Origin: Burkholderia gladioli
GTDB taxonomy: Bacteria > Pseudomonadota > Gammaproteobacteria > Burkholderiales > Burkholderiaceae
Assembly: GCF_000959725.1 (NCBI RefSeq)
Contig: NZ_CP009323.1
Span: 3,472,001 to 3,536,000 of the forward strand
Length of the DNA: 64,000 nt
Reading direction: 5' to 3'
Part shown: in pieces, positions 1-6,037 of the stretch
Layout of the letters: every line of letters starts with the position of its first letter
How positions within the stretch are numbered: position 1 is the stretch's first letter
The notes under the pieces: model-generated
Told to the model about the DNA's origin: nothing
Seen by the model: only the letters and a program-made list of their open reading frames with translations
The model's database searches: none
Made by a program: the position numbers and the translations under genes

Positions 1-31
1 TTGGCGGGGCTTATCAGTGAGTGGGTCACAT

Positions 32-57
32 GCATACGCCGGGATTCCGGCGTATGC
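32..57. repeat. Perfect 11-bp stem hairpin
   Basis: GCATACGCCGG (32-42) and CCGGCGTATGC (47-57) form a perfect stem with a 4-base loop. It lies just downstream of the minus-strand gene ending at 66 and has no T-run on that side, so it may be a processing or attenuation hairpin rather than a classic terminator. Confidence 0.6.
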
Positions 58-65
58 GCCTTGGA

Positions 66-263
66 TTACAGCTTCGACAAGTCGGGGGCCGGCGCGAGGG
101 CGCCTTCGTTCCACCAGGCTTCGGTTGCGCACCCGTCAGCCGTCGTATAGCGAACGAGGTAGCCGTTATGCGCTTCCGTGTATTCAGCACGGCCGATCAC
201 TTCGCCTTTTTCCCCGCTCGCAGCGATCGAAACCTTGTCGTTGAGGTTGAGCTTGAACGTCAT
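66..263 (-). CDS. Small phage hypothetical protein (65 aa)
   Basis: I do not recognise a named family. The protein is acidic and contains a short beta-rich middle (Asn-Asp-Lys-Val start, then a Gly-Glu-Val-Ile-Gly-Arg segment) and a Tyr-Leu-Val-Arg-Tyr strand, which resembles small SH3-like phage proteins. I chose the ATG at 263 because GGGAG lies about nine bases upstream; a longer reading from a GTG at 386 has no ribosome binding site. It is the first gene downstream of the leftward promoter at 588-615, so it should be transcribed as part of the early leftward operon that continues out of the window towards the expected integrase. Confidence 0.6.
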   Translation of the reverse strand: MTFKLNLNDKVSIAASGEKGEVIGRAEYTEAHNGYLVRYTTADGCATEAWWNEGALAPAPDLSKL

Positions 264-375
264 TCGAAAATCTCCCGAAAGTTGATTGGAGGAAGACTCC
301 TTCGCAGATAATTGATTTGCCGGACCTTCCCGGGTAATGGCAAACCAACAATCCTTTTTGCAAAGGAGCCTTCCG

Positions 376-480
376 ATGAACTTCACTACTGGGCCGAGCT
401 TCCACGTACCGACGAGACCGCAGCCGACTGAAGTGCCACCGCGTCCCGATCCGATTCAGCCCATCCGATCGCAGGCGTAG
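376..480 (+). CDS. Possible 34-aa proline-rich peptide
   Basis: A 34-codon frame starts at an ATG preceded by AAAGGAG (362-368), a very good ribosome binding site seven bases upstream. The peptide is proline rich (about nine prolines, with a PPRPDP segment) and has no membrane segment. It lies opposite to the leader of the leftward promoter transcript, so its expression would need a separate plus-strand promoter, which I cannot point to. The call rests on the ribosome binding site alone and could be chance. Confidence 0.35.
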   Translation: MNFTTGPSFHVPTRPQPTEVPPRPDPIQPIRSQA

Positions 481-495
481 TCAGCCCTGCCATTC

Positions 496-524
496 GCCGG
501 GCATCGTCTATCTAGGTGCCCGGC
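496..524. repeat. Hairpin in the leader of the leftward transcript
   Basis: GCCGGGCA (496-503) pairs perfectly with TGCCCGGC (517-524) around a 13-base loop. It falls about 60-85 bases into the RNA predicted from the leftward promoter at 588-615. No T-run follows on either strand. The rest of 264-686 holds the two operators, the promoter and the 34-codon frame; I see nothing else there. Confidence 0.45.
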
Positions 525-587
525 TCCCGGCGCTCCGAACCTTGCCGACCGGTGTTGCTGGTCGCGGGTGGCGCTGCGTTGAGTAGA

Positions 588-615
588 AGTATAACCATGG
601 TTATGGTGATGTCAA
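588..615 (-). promoter_or_regulatory. Early leftward promoter pL
   Basis: On the minus strand TTGACA (615-610) and TATACT (593-588) are separated by 16 bases, close to the sigma-70 consensus. One operator covers the -10 side (591-604) and a second abuts the -35 (615-628), so repressor binding should block it. Transcription would start near 581 and run left over the gene at 66-263. This is the counterpart of lambda pL. Confidence 0.75.
591..604. promoter_or_regulatory. Operator OL1
   Basis: ATAACCATGGTTAT is a perfect 14-bp palindrome overlapping the -10 of the leftward promoter. It matches the ATAAC-N4-GTTAT motif found at four other places in the immunity region. Confidence 0.75.
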
Positions 616-628
616 TAACAAAAGTTAT
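615..628. promoter_or_regulatory. Operator OL2
   Basis: ATAACAAAAGTTAT has both half sites intact and begins exactly 24 bp after OL1, next to the -35 of the leftward promoter. Confidence 0.75.
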
Positions 629-686
629 CGGTCGATCGGAAATTTGTAACAGCGCTCCGGGATGATCGATGTGAGGAAGAAGGTGG

Positions 687-1640
687 ATGAGTAGAATGCG
701 GAAGGCAGCGCGCGGGGCGCTGAGCGGAAAAATGACAAGCGAGAGAGATATGGCTACGACATCAAGGCGATGCGGCGAGGGTAAGTTGCTGGCATTCGTT
801 TTCGCCGCTTCCTTATCGGTCTGCTCTGGATGCGCGACAAAGGTCGACCTTCCCTATAACCGGTCGAGCGCAGAGGTGCCGATGGTTCTTCTAAAGCCTG
901 CGTCAGACGTGGAGACTGCGTGCCATGGCTTTGCGCTCAGCGGGGTGAGATGTGTCTTTCCTCGCGAGAACTGGGCGCCGGACGATGCATCTCGGGGAGG
1001 ACTGCTCCTATCGCCGTCCGATTATTCACTGTTAGACATCGGGCAAACCATTAGAGTGAGTGGTTTCCTGCTGCTTTCCGAAAGGAAAAGCCCGGCCGGC
1101 AACCCGTACTACACCGCGACGGCAAAAGTCTACAAATTTGGATATTGGGGGAATAAGTCCGGGGTGCAAACAGATTCATATAACGATGAGTTCTGGCGAG
1201 AGGTAGCAACCGGCGTCAAATATGCACCGGAGAGCAGCGATATCGCGGACAATTTCATCGGAAGGATGGATAGGCTGGCGGCGGCAGCTCGGGAGGATGA
1301 GACCAGAAAGCAAGCGATTGTGGCGGCCGAAAAGAAAAGGCAGGCAGAAGATGCAGCGTTGAAAGTTTCTCCGGCCTATATCAAATCGCAAGCCGTTGCA
1401 AGGGTGGATGGGTGCAGAAAGCAGATCGCCATCGCTCGCGCTGCGATCGCGAAAGATGAAAGAGTCGCCCAAATTTCGGGGTATGAAAACAAATTACTTC
1501 GCGAAAGCGCTGCGCAGACCATCGTCAACTGCCAGGACACGATCGCCCGAGGAGGCTACTTGCAAAGTGAAAGGATTGAGCGCGAGGCCAATCCGAACAT
1601 GCCCACCGTGGTCCACTACAGACTTGACGGCATAGAGTAG
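687..1640 (+). CDS. Prophage lipoprotein, possible conversion/exclusion factor (317 aa)
   Basis: The N-terminal part contains a positively charged stretch, a hydrophobic segment and a Cys-Ser-Gly-Cys lipobox-like site near residues 46-49, so the product is probably an exported lipoprotein. The C-terminal half is rich in Lys, Glu and Ala and likely helical. The best ribosome binding site (GAGGAAG, 673-679) supports the ATG at 687, but starts at 735 or 750 would give a more usual signal peptide. It is read opposite to the repressor, ends in a strong terminator with the next gene, and has lower GC than the phage body, as expected for an independently expressed lysogenic gene. Its last residues (PT-x-V-x-YRLDGI) match the end of the tape measure protein at 28242-30134. 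Function unknown. Confidence 0.65.
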   Translation: MSRMRKAARGALSGKMTSERDMATTSRRCGEGKLLAFVFAASLSVCSGCATKVDLPYNRSSAEVPMVLLKPASDVETACHGFALSGVRCVFPRENWAPDDASRGGLLLSPSDYSLLDIGQTIRVSGFLLLSERKSPAGNPYYTATAKVYKFGYWGNKSGVQTDSYNDEFWREVATGVKYAPESSDIADNFIGRMDRLAAAAREDETRKQAIVAAEKKRQAEDAALKVSPAYIKSQAVARVDGCRKQIAIARAAIAKDERVAQISGYENKLLRESAAQTIVNCQDTIARGGYLQSERIEREANPNMPTVVHYRLDGIE

Positions 1641-1679
1641 CGGCGGAAAGACTCGGCGAATTCCGCCCAGGAGTTGACC

Positions 1680-1880
1680 ATGTCACCCGAAGATGTGCTG
1701 ACGATTTTCGAGCGCTTGAATGTAGAAGGTCGCGCGACGGTTGACCTGGAATACACGTGCGCGGGATTCGCTGGATGGCTGGCCCGCGCGTGGGACCGCC
1801 TTGACGATGAAGACATCGCGATCCTGACGTCAGTAGGGGCGACGCTCTGGCGAGAGGGGTTCGAGGCGCGCAATAAATGA
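1680..1880 (+). CDS. Small phage hypothetical protein (66 aa)
   Basis: The ATG at 1680 follows AGGAG (1669-1673) with six bases of spacing, better than the TTG two codons upstream. The product is acidic and mostly helical, with several tryptophans; I do not recognise a family. It lies 39 bases after the lipoprotein gene on the same strand and is followed directly by a terminator, so the two probably form one short operon. Confidence 0.6.
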   Translation: MSPEDVLTIFERLNVEGRATVDLEYTCAGFAGWLARAWDRLDDEDIAILTSVGATLWREGFEARNK

Positions 1881-1905
1881 AAAGCCCCGCTCGAGGCGGG
1901 GCTTT
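1881..1905. terminator. Bidirectional intrinsic terminator
   Basis: AAAGCCCCGC (1881-1890) and GCGGGGCTTT (1896-1905) form a 10-bp stem. It ends the plus-strand pair 687-1880 and also serves the minus-strand pair that ends at 1925. Confidence 0.85.
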
Positions 1906-1924
1906 CGGCGTACGGCGGCCGGAG

Positions 1925-2206
1925 TCAATGTACGTACTTCGCGACGAAATATGCTGCGGTGACAAGGGCAGTACCGAATCCGCAGACGAACTTCACGAGC
2001 TTCCAAGTCTGAGCACTGATCTCTCGGTGCAAATCTTCCTTAGTAGCTACACCCTCAAGACGAGTCTCGATCCTCGCGAGTCGATCGCGAGTTTCAAGGT
2101 TGGCGGCTTCAAGCGCTGCAATTCGGGCTTCCATAGGCGGATCATCCGGCGGCCGGCCCGACCTGTCAACCTTGCCTGGGAATTGGATCAATTTTCCTTC
2201 AGCCAT
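1925..2206 (-). CDS. Coiled-coil protein with C-terminal membrane anchor (93 aa)
   Basis: Residues of about 25-55 form a heptad-like helix (repeated Leu/Ile with Arg/Glu), and residues of about 70-90 form one hydrophobic membrane segment near the C-terminus. This architecture is common in small phage proteins of the XhlA/hemolysin-associated type, but I cannot assign one. It overlaps the upstream gene 2199-2447 by eight bases and so is in its operon, which starts at the divergent region carrying a LexA box. SOS-linked expression is inferred. Confidence 0.55.
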   Translation of the reverse strand: MAEGKLIQFPGKVDRSGRPPDDPPMEARIAALEAANLETRDRLARIETRLEGVATKEDLHREISAQTWKLVKFVCGFGTALVTAAYFVAKYVH

Positions 2207-2447
2207 TGCTCGTCGCCTCCGTGTCGAACGCCTCGACGTAGCCGCACTTGGGGCATCGGAACAATTTCACCATATAGACGGTTCCGTCGAACGAAGTGCT
2301 CGTCAATGGCTCGCCGACAGGGTGTCCTGCCGTGAAGCTCACTACGTTCACGCCGACGAAGGCCCAATGATGATCAGTGCCGGGGCGCTCAATCAGCTCG
2401 AGCGCGCCGTGACCATACCTGCATTCAGGGGTCGTGTTCATGTTCAC
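2199..2447 (-). CDS. Small zinc-ribbon-like phage protein (82 aa)
   Basis: The C-terminal part has a CPKCG knuckle, and a Cys and His lie near residues 9-13, which together could hold a zinc ion. The middle contains strands around a Tyr-Met-Val-Lys-Leu segment. It is the first gene of a minus-strand pair with the membrane protein at 1925-2206. Its start is 55 bases from the LexA box at 2502-2521, on the opposite side from gene 2546-2881, so both directions may be induced by DNA damage. A role as anti-repressor is possible but not shown. Confidence 0.5.
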   Translation of the reverse strand: MNMNTTPECRYGHGALELIERPGTDHHWAFVGVNVVSFTAGHPVGEPLTSTSFDGTVYMVKLFRCPKCGYVEAFDTEATSNG

Positions 2448-2501
2448 GATTGTTTTCCGTTACCGATGCTGATCCGTCTAGCGAACTTCTGACCGGTCTG
2501 A

Positions 2502-2521
2502 TACTGTACACATATACAGTG
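2502..2521. promoter_or_regulatory. LexA (SOS) box in the immunity region
   Basis: TACTGTACACATATACAGTG contains CTG-N10-CAG (2504-2519) and matches the SOS consensus at nearly every position. It lies 24 bases before the start at 2546 and 54 bases before the divergent gene starting at 2447, and resembles the two boxes before the host lexA gene in this same window. Confidence 0.85.
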
Positions 2522-2545
2522 TTCTGCCACGACGAGAGGGTGGAG

Positions 2546-2881
2546 ATGCCAAGCGACAACGAACAACGGACAATGCTCCGGTGCAAGCCGGGGGGCTTGG
2601 CGCGGGTATTGGACTCGACGATCGAGATTCTCATTGGGACCGTGGTCGTCGTAGACGAACTTCGAGCTGACGGCAGTTGGAATGTGACGCTGGAATTCCC
2701 TGTTTTCGGTTTTACGTCGCGTGGCGGGCGGCCGGTAGTCACGCGAAATTTTTCGTTCCTCGATGAATCATTAGAGCCGCTCAGCCGCGAAGCGCACGAC
2801 TCTTGTTCTTCCGCAGGTCGCCTGTTGGGCGATCATCATCAACAGAGTGTTTGTCTACGGATTGGGCCAGCAGTCCGCTGA
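2546..2881 (+). CDS. SOS-box-controlled small phage protein (111 aa)
   Basis: The core has a Cys-Lys-Pro-Gly-Gly-Leu-Ala start, a run of beta strands and a Ser-Phe-Leu-Asp-Glu-Ser-Leu-Glu-Pro-Leu end. The same layout is seen in the protein at 12629-12907, so the two are likely paralogues of a small SH3-like family. The ATG at 2546 follows GAGAGGG and is 24 bases after a LexA box. The last 101 bases overlap, in the antisense sense, the 3' end of the repressor gene (2781-3155), adding a tail of about 33 residues without family resemblance. SOS-induced transcription through this gene would run against the repressor gene. Confidence 0.6.
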   Translation: MPSDNEQRTMLRCKPGGLARVLDSTIEILIGTVVVVDELRADGSWNVTLEFPVFGFTSRGGRPVVTRNFSFLDESLEPLSREAHDSCSSAGRLLGDHHQQSVCLRIGPAVR

Positions 2882-3155
2882 TAAATGCCTCGGTCTTCGC
2901 CTTCCCTGCCTCGTCTAATCGGCTCCATCCAGCGGGACCCTGGATTTCGACCGTCACGCCAAATTCGAGCCACTCGAGCGTCGTATCCAATGCGGCGGCA
3001 AGGGCGAAGCCATTTGTGGTTGTCGTAGAGCCGCCGCGCTCAATTTTCACAATGGCCGGTTGCGAGATTCCCACTAAGTCAGCTACAGCCTTCTGTGACA
3101 GACCCAGAAGCTCGCGACGCTCCCTCGCTCTTCGTCCGAATTCGTGATTTTCCAT
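2781..3155 (-). CDS. Prophage repressor, XRE-type HTH, no peptidase domain (124 aa)
   Basis: Residues of about 5-60 form a Cro/C1-type helix-turn-helix (GLSQKAVADLVGISQPAIVKIERG). The protein stops at 124 residues and lacks the S24 self-cleavage domain with its Ala-Gly site and Ser/Lys pair, so RecA-stimulated autocleavage should not be possible. The ATG at 3155 is preferred; its predicted promoter (-10 TATAAG at 3170-3165) would start RNA only a few bases upstream, giving an almost leaderless message as for lambda cI. It faces the Cro-like gene across three operators and is the expected owner of the five ATAAC-N4-GTTAT sites. Its 3' end overlaps gene 2546-2881. Confidence 0.85.
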   Translation of the reverse strand: MENHEFGRRARERRELLGLSQKAVADLVGISQPAIVKIERGGSTTTTNGFALAAALDTTLEWLEFGVTVEIQGPAGWSRLDEAGKAKTEAFISGLLAQSVDKHSVDDDRPTGDLRKNKSRALRG

Positions 3156-3164
3156 GGGGTCGAT

Positions 3165-3192
3165 CTTATAACCGTGGTTGTAGTGCGGCAAA
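3165..3192 (-). promoter_or_regulatory. Repressor maintenance promoter pRM
   Basis: Minus-strand TATAAG (3170-3165) is a good -10; TTTGCC (3192-3187) at 16 bases is a weak -35. Operator OR3 covers the -10, and OR2 lies directly upstream of the -35, where bound repressor could help polymerase as in lambda. Confidence 0.6.
3168..3181. promoter_or_regulatory. Operator OR3
   Basis: ATAACCGTGGTTGT has one change in the right half site (GTTGT for GTTAT). It overlaps the -10 of the repressor promoter, so its filling should shut off repressor synthesis. Confidence 0.7.
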
Positions 3193-3205
3193 TAACCAAA
3201 GTTCT
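3192..3205. promoter_or_regulatory. Operator OR2
   Basis: ATAACCAAAGTTCT has one change in the right half site. It starts 24 bp after OR3 and 23 bp before OR1 and touches the -35 of pR. Confidence 0.7.
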
Positions 3206-3233
3206 TGACGAAGAATAACTTTGGTTATAGATT
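3205..3233 (+). promoter_or_regulatory. Early rightward promoter pR
   Basis: TTGACG (3205-3210) and TAGATT (3228-3233) are spaced by 17 bases. The expected start lies at about 3239-3240, which is the A of the cro ATG, so the cro message would be leaderless; no ribosome binding site precedes that ATG. OR1 fills the spacer. Confidence 0.65.
3215..3228. promoter_or_regulatory. Operator OR1
   Basis: ATAACTTTGGTTAT has both half sites intact and sits between the -35 and -10 of the rightward promoter, so it should be the main site of pR repression. Confidence 0.75.
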
Positions 3234-3239
3234 GGCGAC

Positions 3240-3488
3240 ATGAAACCGCCCAATCCGTCCGTTCCTGCCCTGACCCAAGCGATCCAGATCGCCGGATCGC
3301 AATCGGCCCTTGCACGTTTGATCGGGAAGAAGCAGCCACATGTTCATAAGTGGCTTCACTCGACGCAGCCGATGCGGCCTGAGAACTGCGTACTTGTTGG
3401 TAGCGCCACGGGTATTCCCTATAGGGAATTCAGGCCGGACGACTGGTCGTCGATCTGGCCCGAGCTCGCAACTGAGGAGGCTCGCTGA
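3240..3488 (+). CDS. Cro-like regulator, YdaS/Cro-type HTH (82 aa)
   Basis: The segment around residues 10-45 (QAIQIAGSQSALARLIGKKQ followed by HVHKWL) is the helix-turn-helix of the YdaS/Cro-like family found opposite to phage repressors. The ending has a Pro-Tyr-Arg-Glu-Phe-Arg-Pro motif typical of these proteins (recognition of the 'first gene of the lytic operon' class). There is no ribosome binding site before the ATG, and the predicted pR start coincides with it. It begins the long rightward early operon; the next gene starts two bases after its stop. Expected to bind the same ATAAC-N4-GTTAT operators. Confidence 0.85.
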   Translation: MKPPNPSVPALTQAIQIAGSQSALARLIGKKQPHVHKWLHSTQPMRPENCVLVGSATGIPYREFRPDDWSSIWPELATEEAR

Positions 3489-3489
3489 C

Positions 3490-3654
3490 ATGAAGGCCAT
3501 CATCCGTTTCATCGCTAAACAGTACCGACCCGGTGGCAACTTCGTGCTCGGGCTGTTGTTCATTTGTATCTTCTGGGCGGCAGTCTTCCCCTTCGTCGCC
3601 TGCGTGTTCATGTGGCTCATGTACGTATTGCCGTTCCCGCCGGCGGCGCGCTGA
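3490..3654 (+). CDS. Small membrane protein (54 aa)
   Basis: One long hydrophobic stretch of about 30 residues (positions 18-47) is enough for one or two membrane passes, flanked by a basic N-terminus. No family is recognised. It starts two bases after the Cro-like gene stop, so it is co-transcribed from pR and is among the first products after induction. The 100 bases after it, before 3755, hold no gene that I can support. Confidence 0.6.
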   Translation: MKAIIRFIAKQYRPGGNFVLGLLFICIFWAAVFPFVACVFMWLMYVLPFPPAAR

Positions 3655-3754
3655 TTTGCGTCTTGATTCGATGTTTCTGCCGTTCGCGGGCACGTTCCCT
3701 TGAGTGGCCTGTAAGTAGCAGCCGTAGAGAGAAAACCAGAAAAAGGTAATTGCC

Positions 3755-3979
3755 ATGAGTAGGCGTCCTGAATTTCGCAACGAGGTGAAAACGCGTCTGA
3801 CCGATGAGGAATATGACGCGATGCAGGCCTTCAAAGCGGTTTATGGAATCGAGTCGGACTCGGCGGCGTTGAAGCGTATTGCTCGACTGCTGCTGCTTGG
3901 GTTTTCCAACACTGTGCCGACTCGCTTGGTTGGTGTCAGTGCCGACATGGGACGAAACGGGCCGGCGGTGCGCGCATGA
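3755..3979 (+). CDS. Small phage protein, possibly ribbon-helix-helix (74 aa)
   Basis: The N-terminal part reads as a strand (Val-Lys-Thr-Arg-Leu-Thr) followed by two helices (Glu-Glu-Tyr-Asp-Ala-Met-Gln, then Ser-Ala-Ala-Leu-Lys-Arg-Ile-Ala-Arg), the layout of ribbon-helix-helix DNA-binding proteins. AAGG nine bases before the ATG is its ribosome binding site. It overlaps the next gene by four bases. A DNA-binding role in early control is inferred from layout and location only. Confidence 0.55.
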   Translation: MSRRPEFRNEVKTRLTDEEYDAMQAFKAVYGIESDSAALKRIARLLLLGFSNTVPTRLVGVSADMGRNGPAVRA

Positions 3980-4194
3980 ATGACGACCGCGTCGAGCAGC
4001 CTGTAAGGCTTCCGTTGGCGGAATCGGCCGATTTGGCGATGAAAGCGGCTGCAACGGGGGTGTCGCTGCCGGATTACCTCGGTATTCAGGTGCTGAAGGG
4101 GCATTACGGCGTTCTGCACAAGGATGTTGTCGAGTTCGAAACGCGGCCTGGTCAGGGACAAATTGGGACGCGAAACGGGGGGGGCGAAAAGTGA
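3976..4194 (+). CDS. Small phage protein of unknown function (72 aa)
   Basis: A helical central part (Leu-Ala-Met-Lys-Ala-Ala-Ala to Leu-Lys-Gly-His-Tyr) is followed by a glycine-rich tail ending in Gly-Gly-Gly-Glu-Lys. The start overlaps the previous stop (ATGA), and the stop overlaps the GTG of a 28-codon gene. Early operon member; no known function. Confidence 0.55.
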   Translation: MNDDRVEQPVRLPLAESADLAMKAAATGVSLPDYLGIQVLKGHYGVLHKDVVEFETRPGQGQIGTRNGGGEK

Positions 4195-4277
4195 TCTGGA
4201 AAGCGTTGATCTGCTGGATCGCGTTCGGCGCGGCATGCGCCGGCGTGCTCATGCTCATCCTGCGGGGGCGCGCATGA
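4191..4277 (+). CDS. Short membrane peptide (28 aa)
   Basis: A GTG at 4191 overlaps the previous stop (GTGA), and the frame ends in a TGA that overlaps the ATG of the methyltransferase (ATGA). The product begins Met-Ile-Trp-Lys-Ala-Leu-Ile-Cys-Trp and is one hydrophobic helix ending in Arg-Gly-Arg-Ala, so it should span the membrane once. The exact overlap at both ends is the pattern of translational coupling used across this operon and argues that it is real. Function unknown; small phage membrane peptides can act on host division or transport. Confidence 0.5.
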   Translation: MIWKALICWIAFGAACAGVLMLILRGRA

Positions 4278-6037
4278 AGCGCGACCTGTCCTCCTACACG
4301 CTCGACCTCGGCAGCGAGCTGATCGTCGACAACTTCGCCGGCGGCGGCGGCGCTTCGACTGGCCTTGAGCGGGCGTTTGGCCGCCCGGTCGATGTCGCGA
4401 TCAACCACGATGCCGAAGCGCTCGCGATGCACGCCGCGAACCACCCGCGCACCGCCCACTATTGCGAAAGCGTGTTCGACGTCGATCCCGTCGCGATCAC
4501 CGGCAACCAGCCGGTGGGGCTCGTCTGGCTCTCGCCGGACTGCAAGCACTTCAGCAAGGCGAAGGGCGGCAAGCCCGTGTCGAAGAAGATCCGCGGCCTG
4601 GCCTGGATCGCGCTGCGCTGGGCGGCCACCGTCAAGCCGCGCATCATCATGCTGGAGAACGTCGAGGAATTCGTGACGTGGGGGCCGCTCGGCGCCGATG
4701 GCCGGCCGTGCCCGAAGCACCGCGGCCGCACGTTCCGCTCGTTCGTGAACGCGCTGCAGCGCCAGGGCTACACCGTCGACCATCGCGAGCTGCGCGCGTG
4801 CGACTTCGGCGCGCCGACCATCCGCAAACGCTTCTTCCTTGTCGCGCGCCGCGACGGGCTGCCGATCGTGTGGCCGACGCCGACGCATGGCGACCCGAAG
4901 GGCGCGGCCGTGCGCGCCGGCAAGTTGGCGCCCTGGCGCACGGCTGCCGACTGCATCGATTGGACGATCCCGTGCCCGTCGATCTTCGAGCGCGAGCGTC
5001 CGCTGAAGGACGCCACGATGCGCCGCATCGCGCGCGGCATCATGAAATTCGTCGTGAACAGCGCCGATCCGTTCATCGTCAAGTTTGCGCAGAACAGCAC
5101 CGGCCAGGCGCTCGATGAGCCGGCGCACACGGTCATGGCCGGCGCCGCACGCTTCGGCGTCGTCGTGCCCACGGTCATGCACATCACCCATCAGGGCGAC
5201 GATCGCACGCGGCCGGCCGGCGCGCCGCTCGCCACCATCACGACGGCGAAGCGCGGCGAGCAGGCGCTCGTCGCGGCCACGCTCATCCAGACCAGCTACG
5301 GCGAGCGACCCGGCCAGGCGCCGCGCGTGCCCGGCCTCGGCAAGCCGCTGGGCACTGTCGTTGCCGGCGGCACGAAGCATGCCGTCGTCGCGGCGTTCCT
5401 CGCGAAGCACTACGGCGGGCATGAATCGCCCGGCGCGCCGCTCGAAAAGCCGGTGAGCACCATCACCACGCAGGACCACCACCACCTCGTCACCGCGCAG
5501 CTGGTCGGCTGCGGCGGCCGCGCCGCGCAATCGCGCCCGCGCGACGCCGGCGAGCCTGCCGCGACGATTACCAGCAAGGCCGACACCGCCGTGGCCGTGT
5601 CGCACCTCGTGAAGCTGCGCGGCACCTGTCGCGATGGCCAGCCGACGGACCAACCGCTGCACACCATCAGCGCCGGCGGTACGCACCACGCCGAGGTGCG
5701 CGCGTTCCTGGTGAAGTACTACGGCACCGCGGACGGCGCGCCGCTGGCCGAGCCGCTGCATACCGTGCCGACGCACGACCGTTCCGGGCTGGTGACGATC
5801 CACGGCGAGGACTACGCGATTGTCGACATCGGCATGCGCATGCTCACGCCGCGCGAGCTCGCCCGCGCGCAGGGCTTCCCGGACAGTTACGTGCTGGCGC
5901 CCGAGGTCGACGGCAAGCCGCTGTCGAAGTCGTCCCAGGTCCGGATGATCGGCAACAGCGTCTGCCCGGACGTCGCCGAAGCACTGATTCGCGCGAACTT
6001 CGCGCACGAGGCGCAACTGCAACGGGCGGTCGCATGA
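4274..6037 (+). CDS. DNA (cytosine-5) methyltransferase with repeated recognition region (587 aa)
   Basis: Catalyses transfer of a methyl group from SAM to C5 of cytosine in DNA. Motif I is the FAGGGGAS segment (residues 21-28). The catalytic cysteine is Cys90 in a SPDCKHFS motif, the variant found in phage enzymes instead of the usual PPCQ. The ENV motif is at 128-130, and the Arg-Lys-Arg-Phe-Phe-Leu-Val-Ala-Arg motif follows. Between about 270 and 515 lie some seven imperfect units of the form P-L-x-T-I...V-x-A-x-L-x-K-x-Y-G, in the place of the target recognition region. The end carries the conserved Gln-Gly-Phe-Pro and Gly-Asn-Ser-Val-Cys-Pro segments. Likely protects phage DNA from restriction or marks it during replication. 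Confidence 0.9.
   Translation: MKRDLSSYTLDLGSELIVDNFAGGGGASTGLERAFGRPVDVAINHDAEALAMHAANHPRTAHYCESVFDVDPVAITGNQPVGLVWLSPDCKHFSKAKGGKPVSKKIRGLAWIALRWAATVKPRIIMLENVEEFVTWGPLGADGRPCPKHRGRTFRSFVNALQRQGYTVDHRELRACDFGAPTIRKRFFLVARRDGLPIVWPTPTHGDPKGAAVRAGKLAPWRTAADCIDWTIPCPSIFERERPLKDATMRRIARGIMKFVVNSADPFIVKFAQNSTGQALDEPAHTVMAGAARFGVVVPTVMHITHQGDDRTRPAGAPLATITTAKRGEQALVAATLIQTSYGERPGQAPRVPGLGKPLGTVVAGGTKHAVVAAFLAKHYGGHESPGAPLEKPVSTITTQDHHHLVTAQLVGCGGRAAQSRPRDAGEPAATITSKADTAVAVSHLVKLRGTCRDGQPTDQPLHTISAGGTHHAEVRAFLVKYYGTADGAPLAEPLHTVPTHDRSGLVTIHGEDYAIVDIGMRMLTPRELARAQGFPDSYVLAPEVDGKPLSKSSQVRMIGNSVCPDVAEALIRANFAHEAQLQRAVA

Noticed and set aside
1..65. Left attachment site
   Set aside because: No copy of the tRNA-His 3' sequence is present in the first bases.
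2425..2742. Minus-strand frame opposite gene 2546-2881
   Set aside because: No ribosome binding site, no family features, and it crosses the LexA box.
3617..6022. Long minus-strand open frame of about 800 codons
   Set aside because: It is a mirror of the methyltransferase gene in high-GC DNA; Arg/Ala/His-rich composition, no motif.
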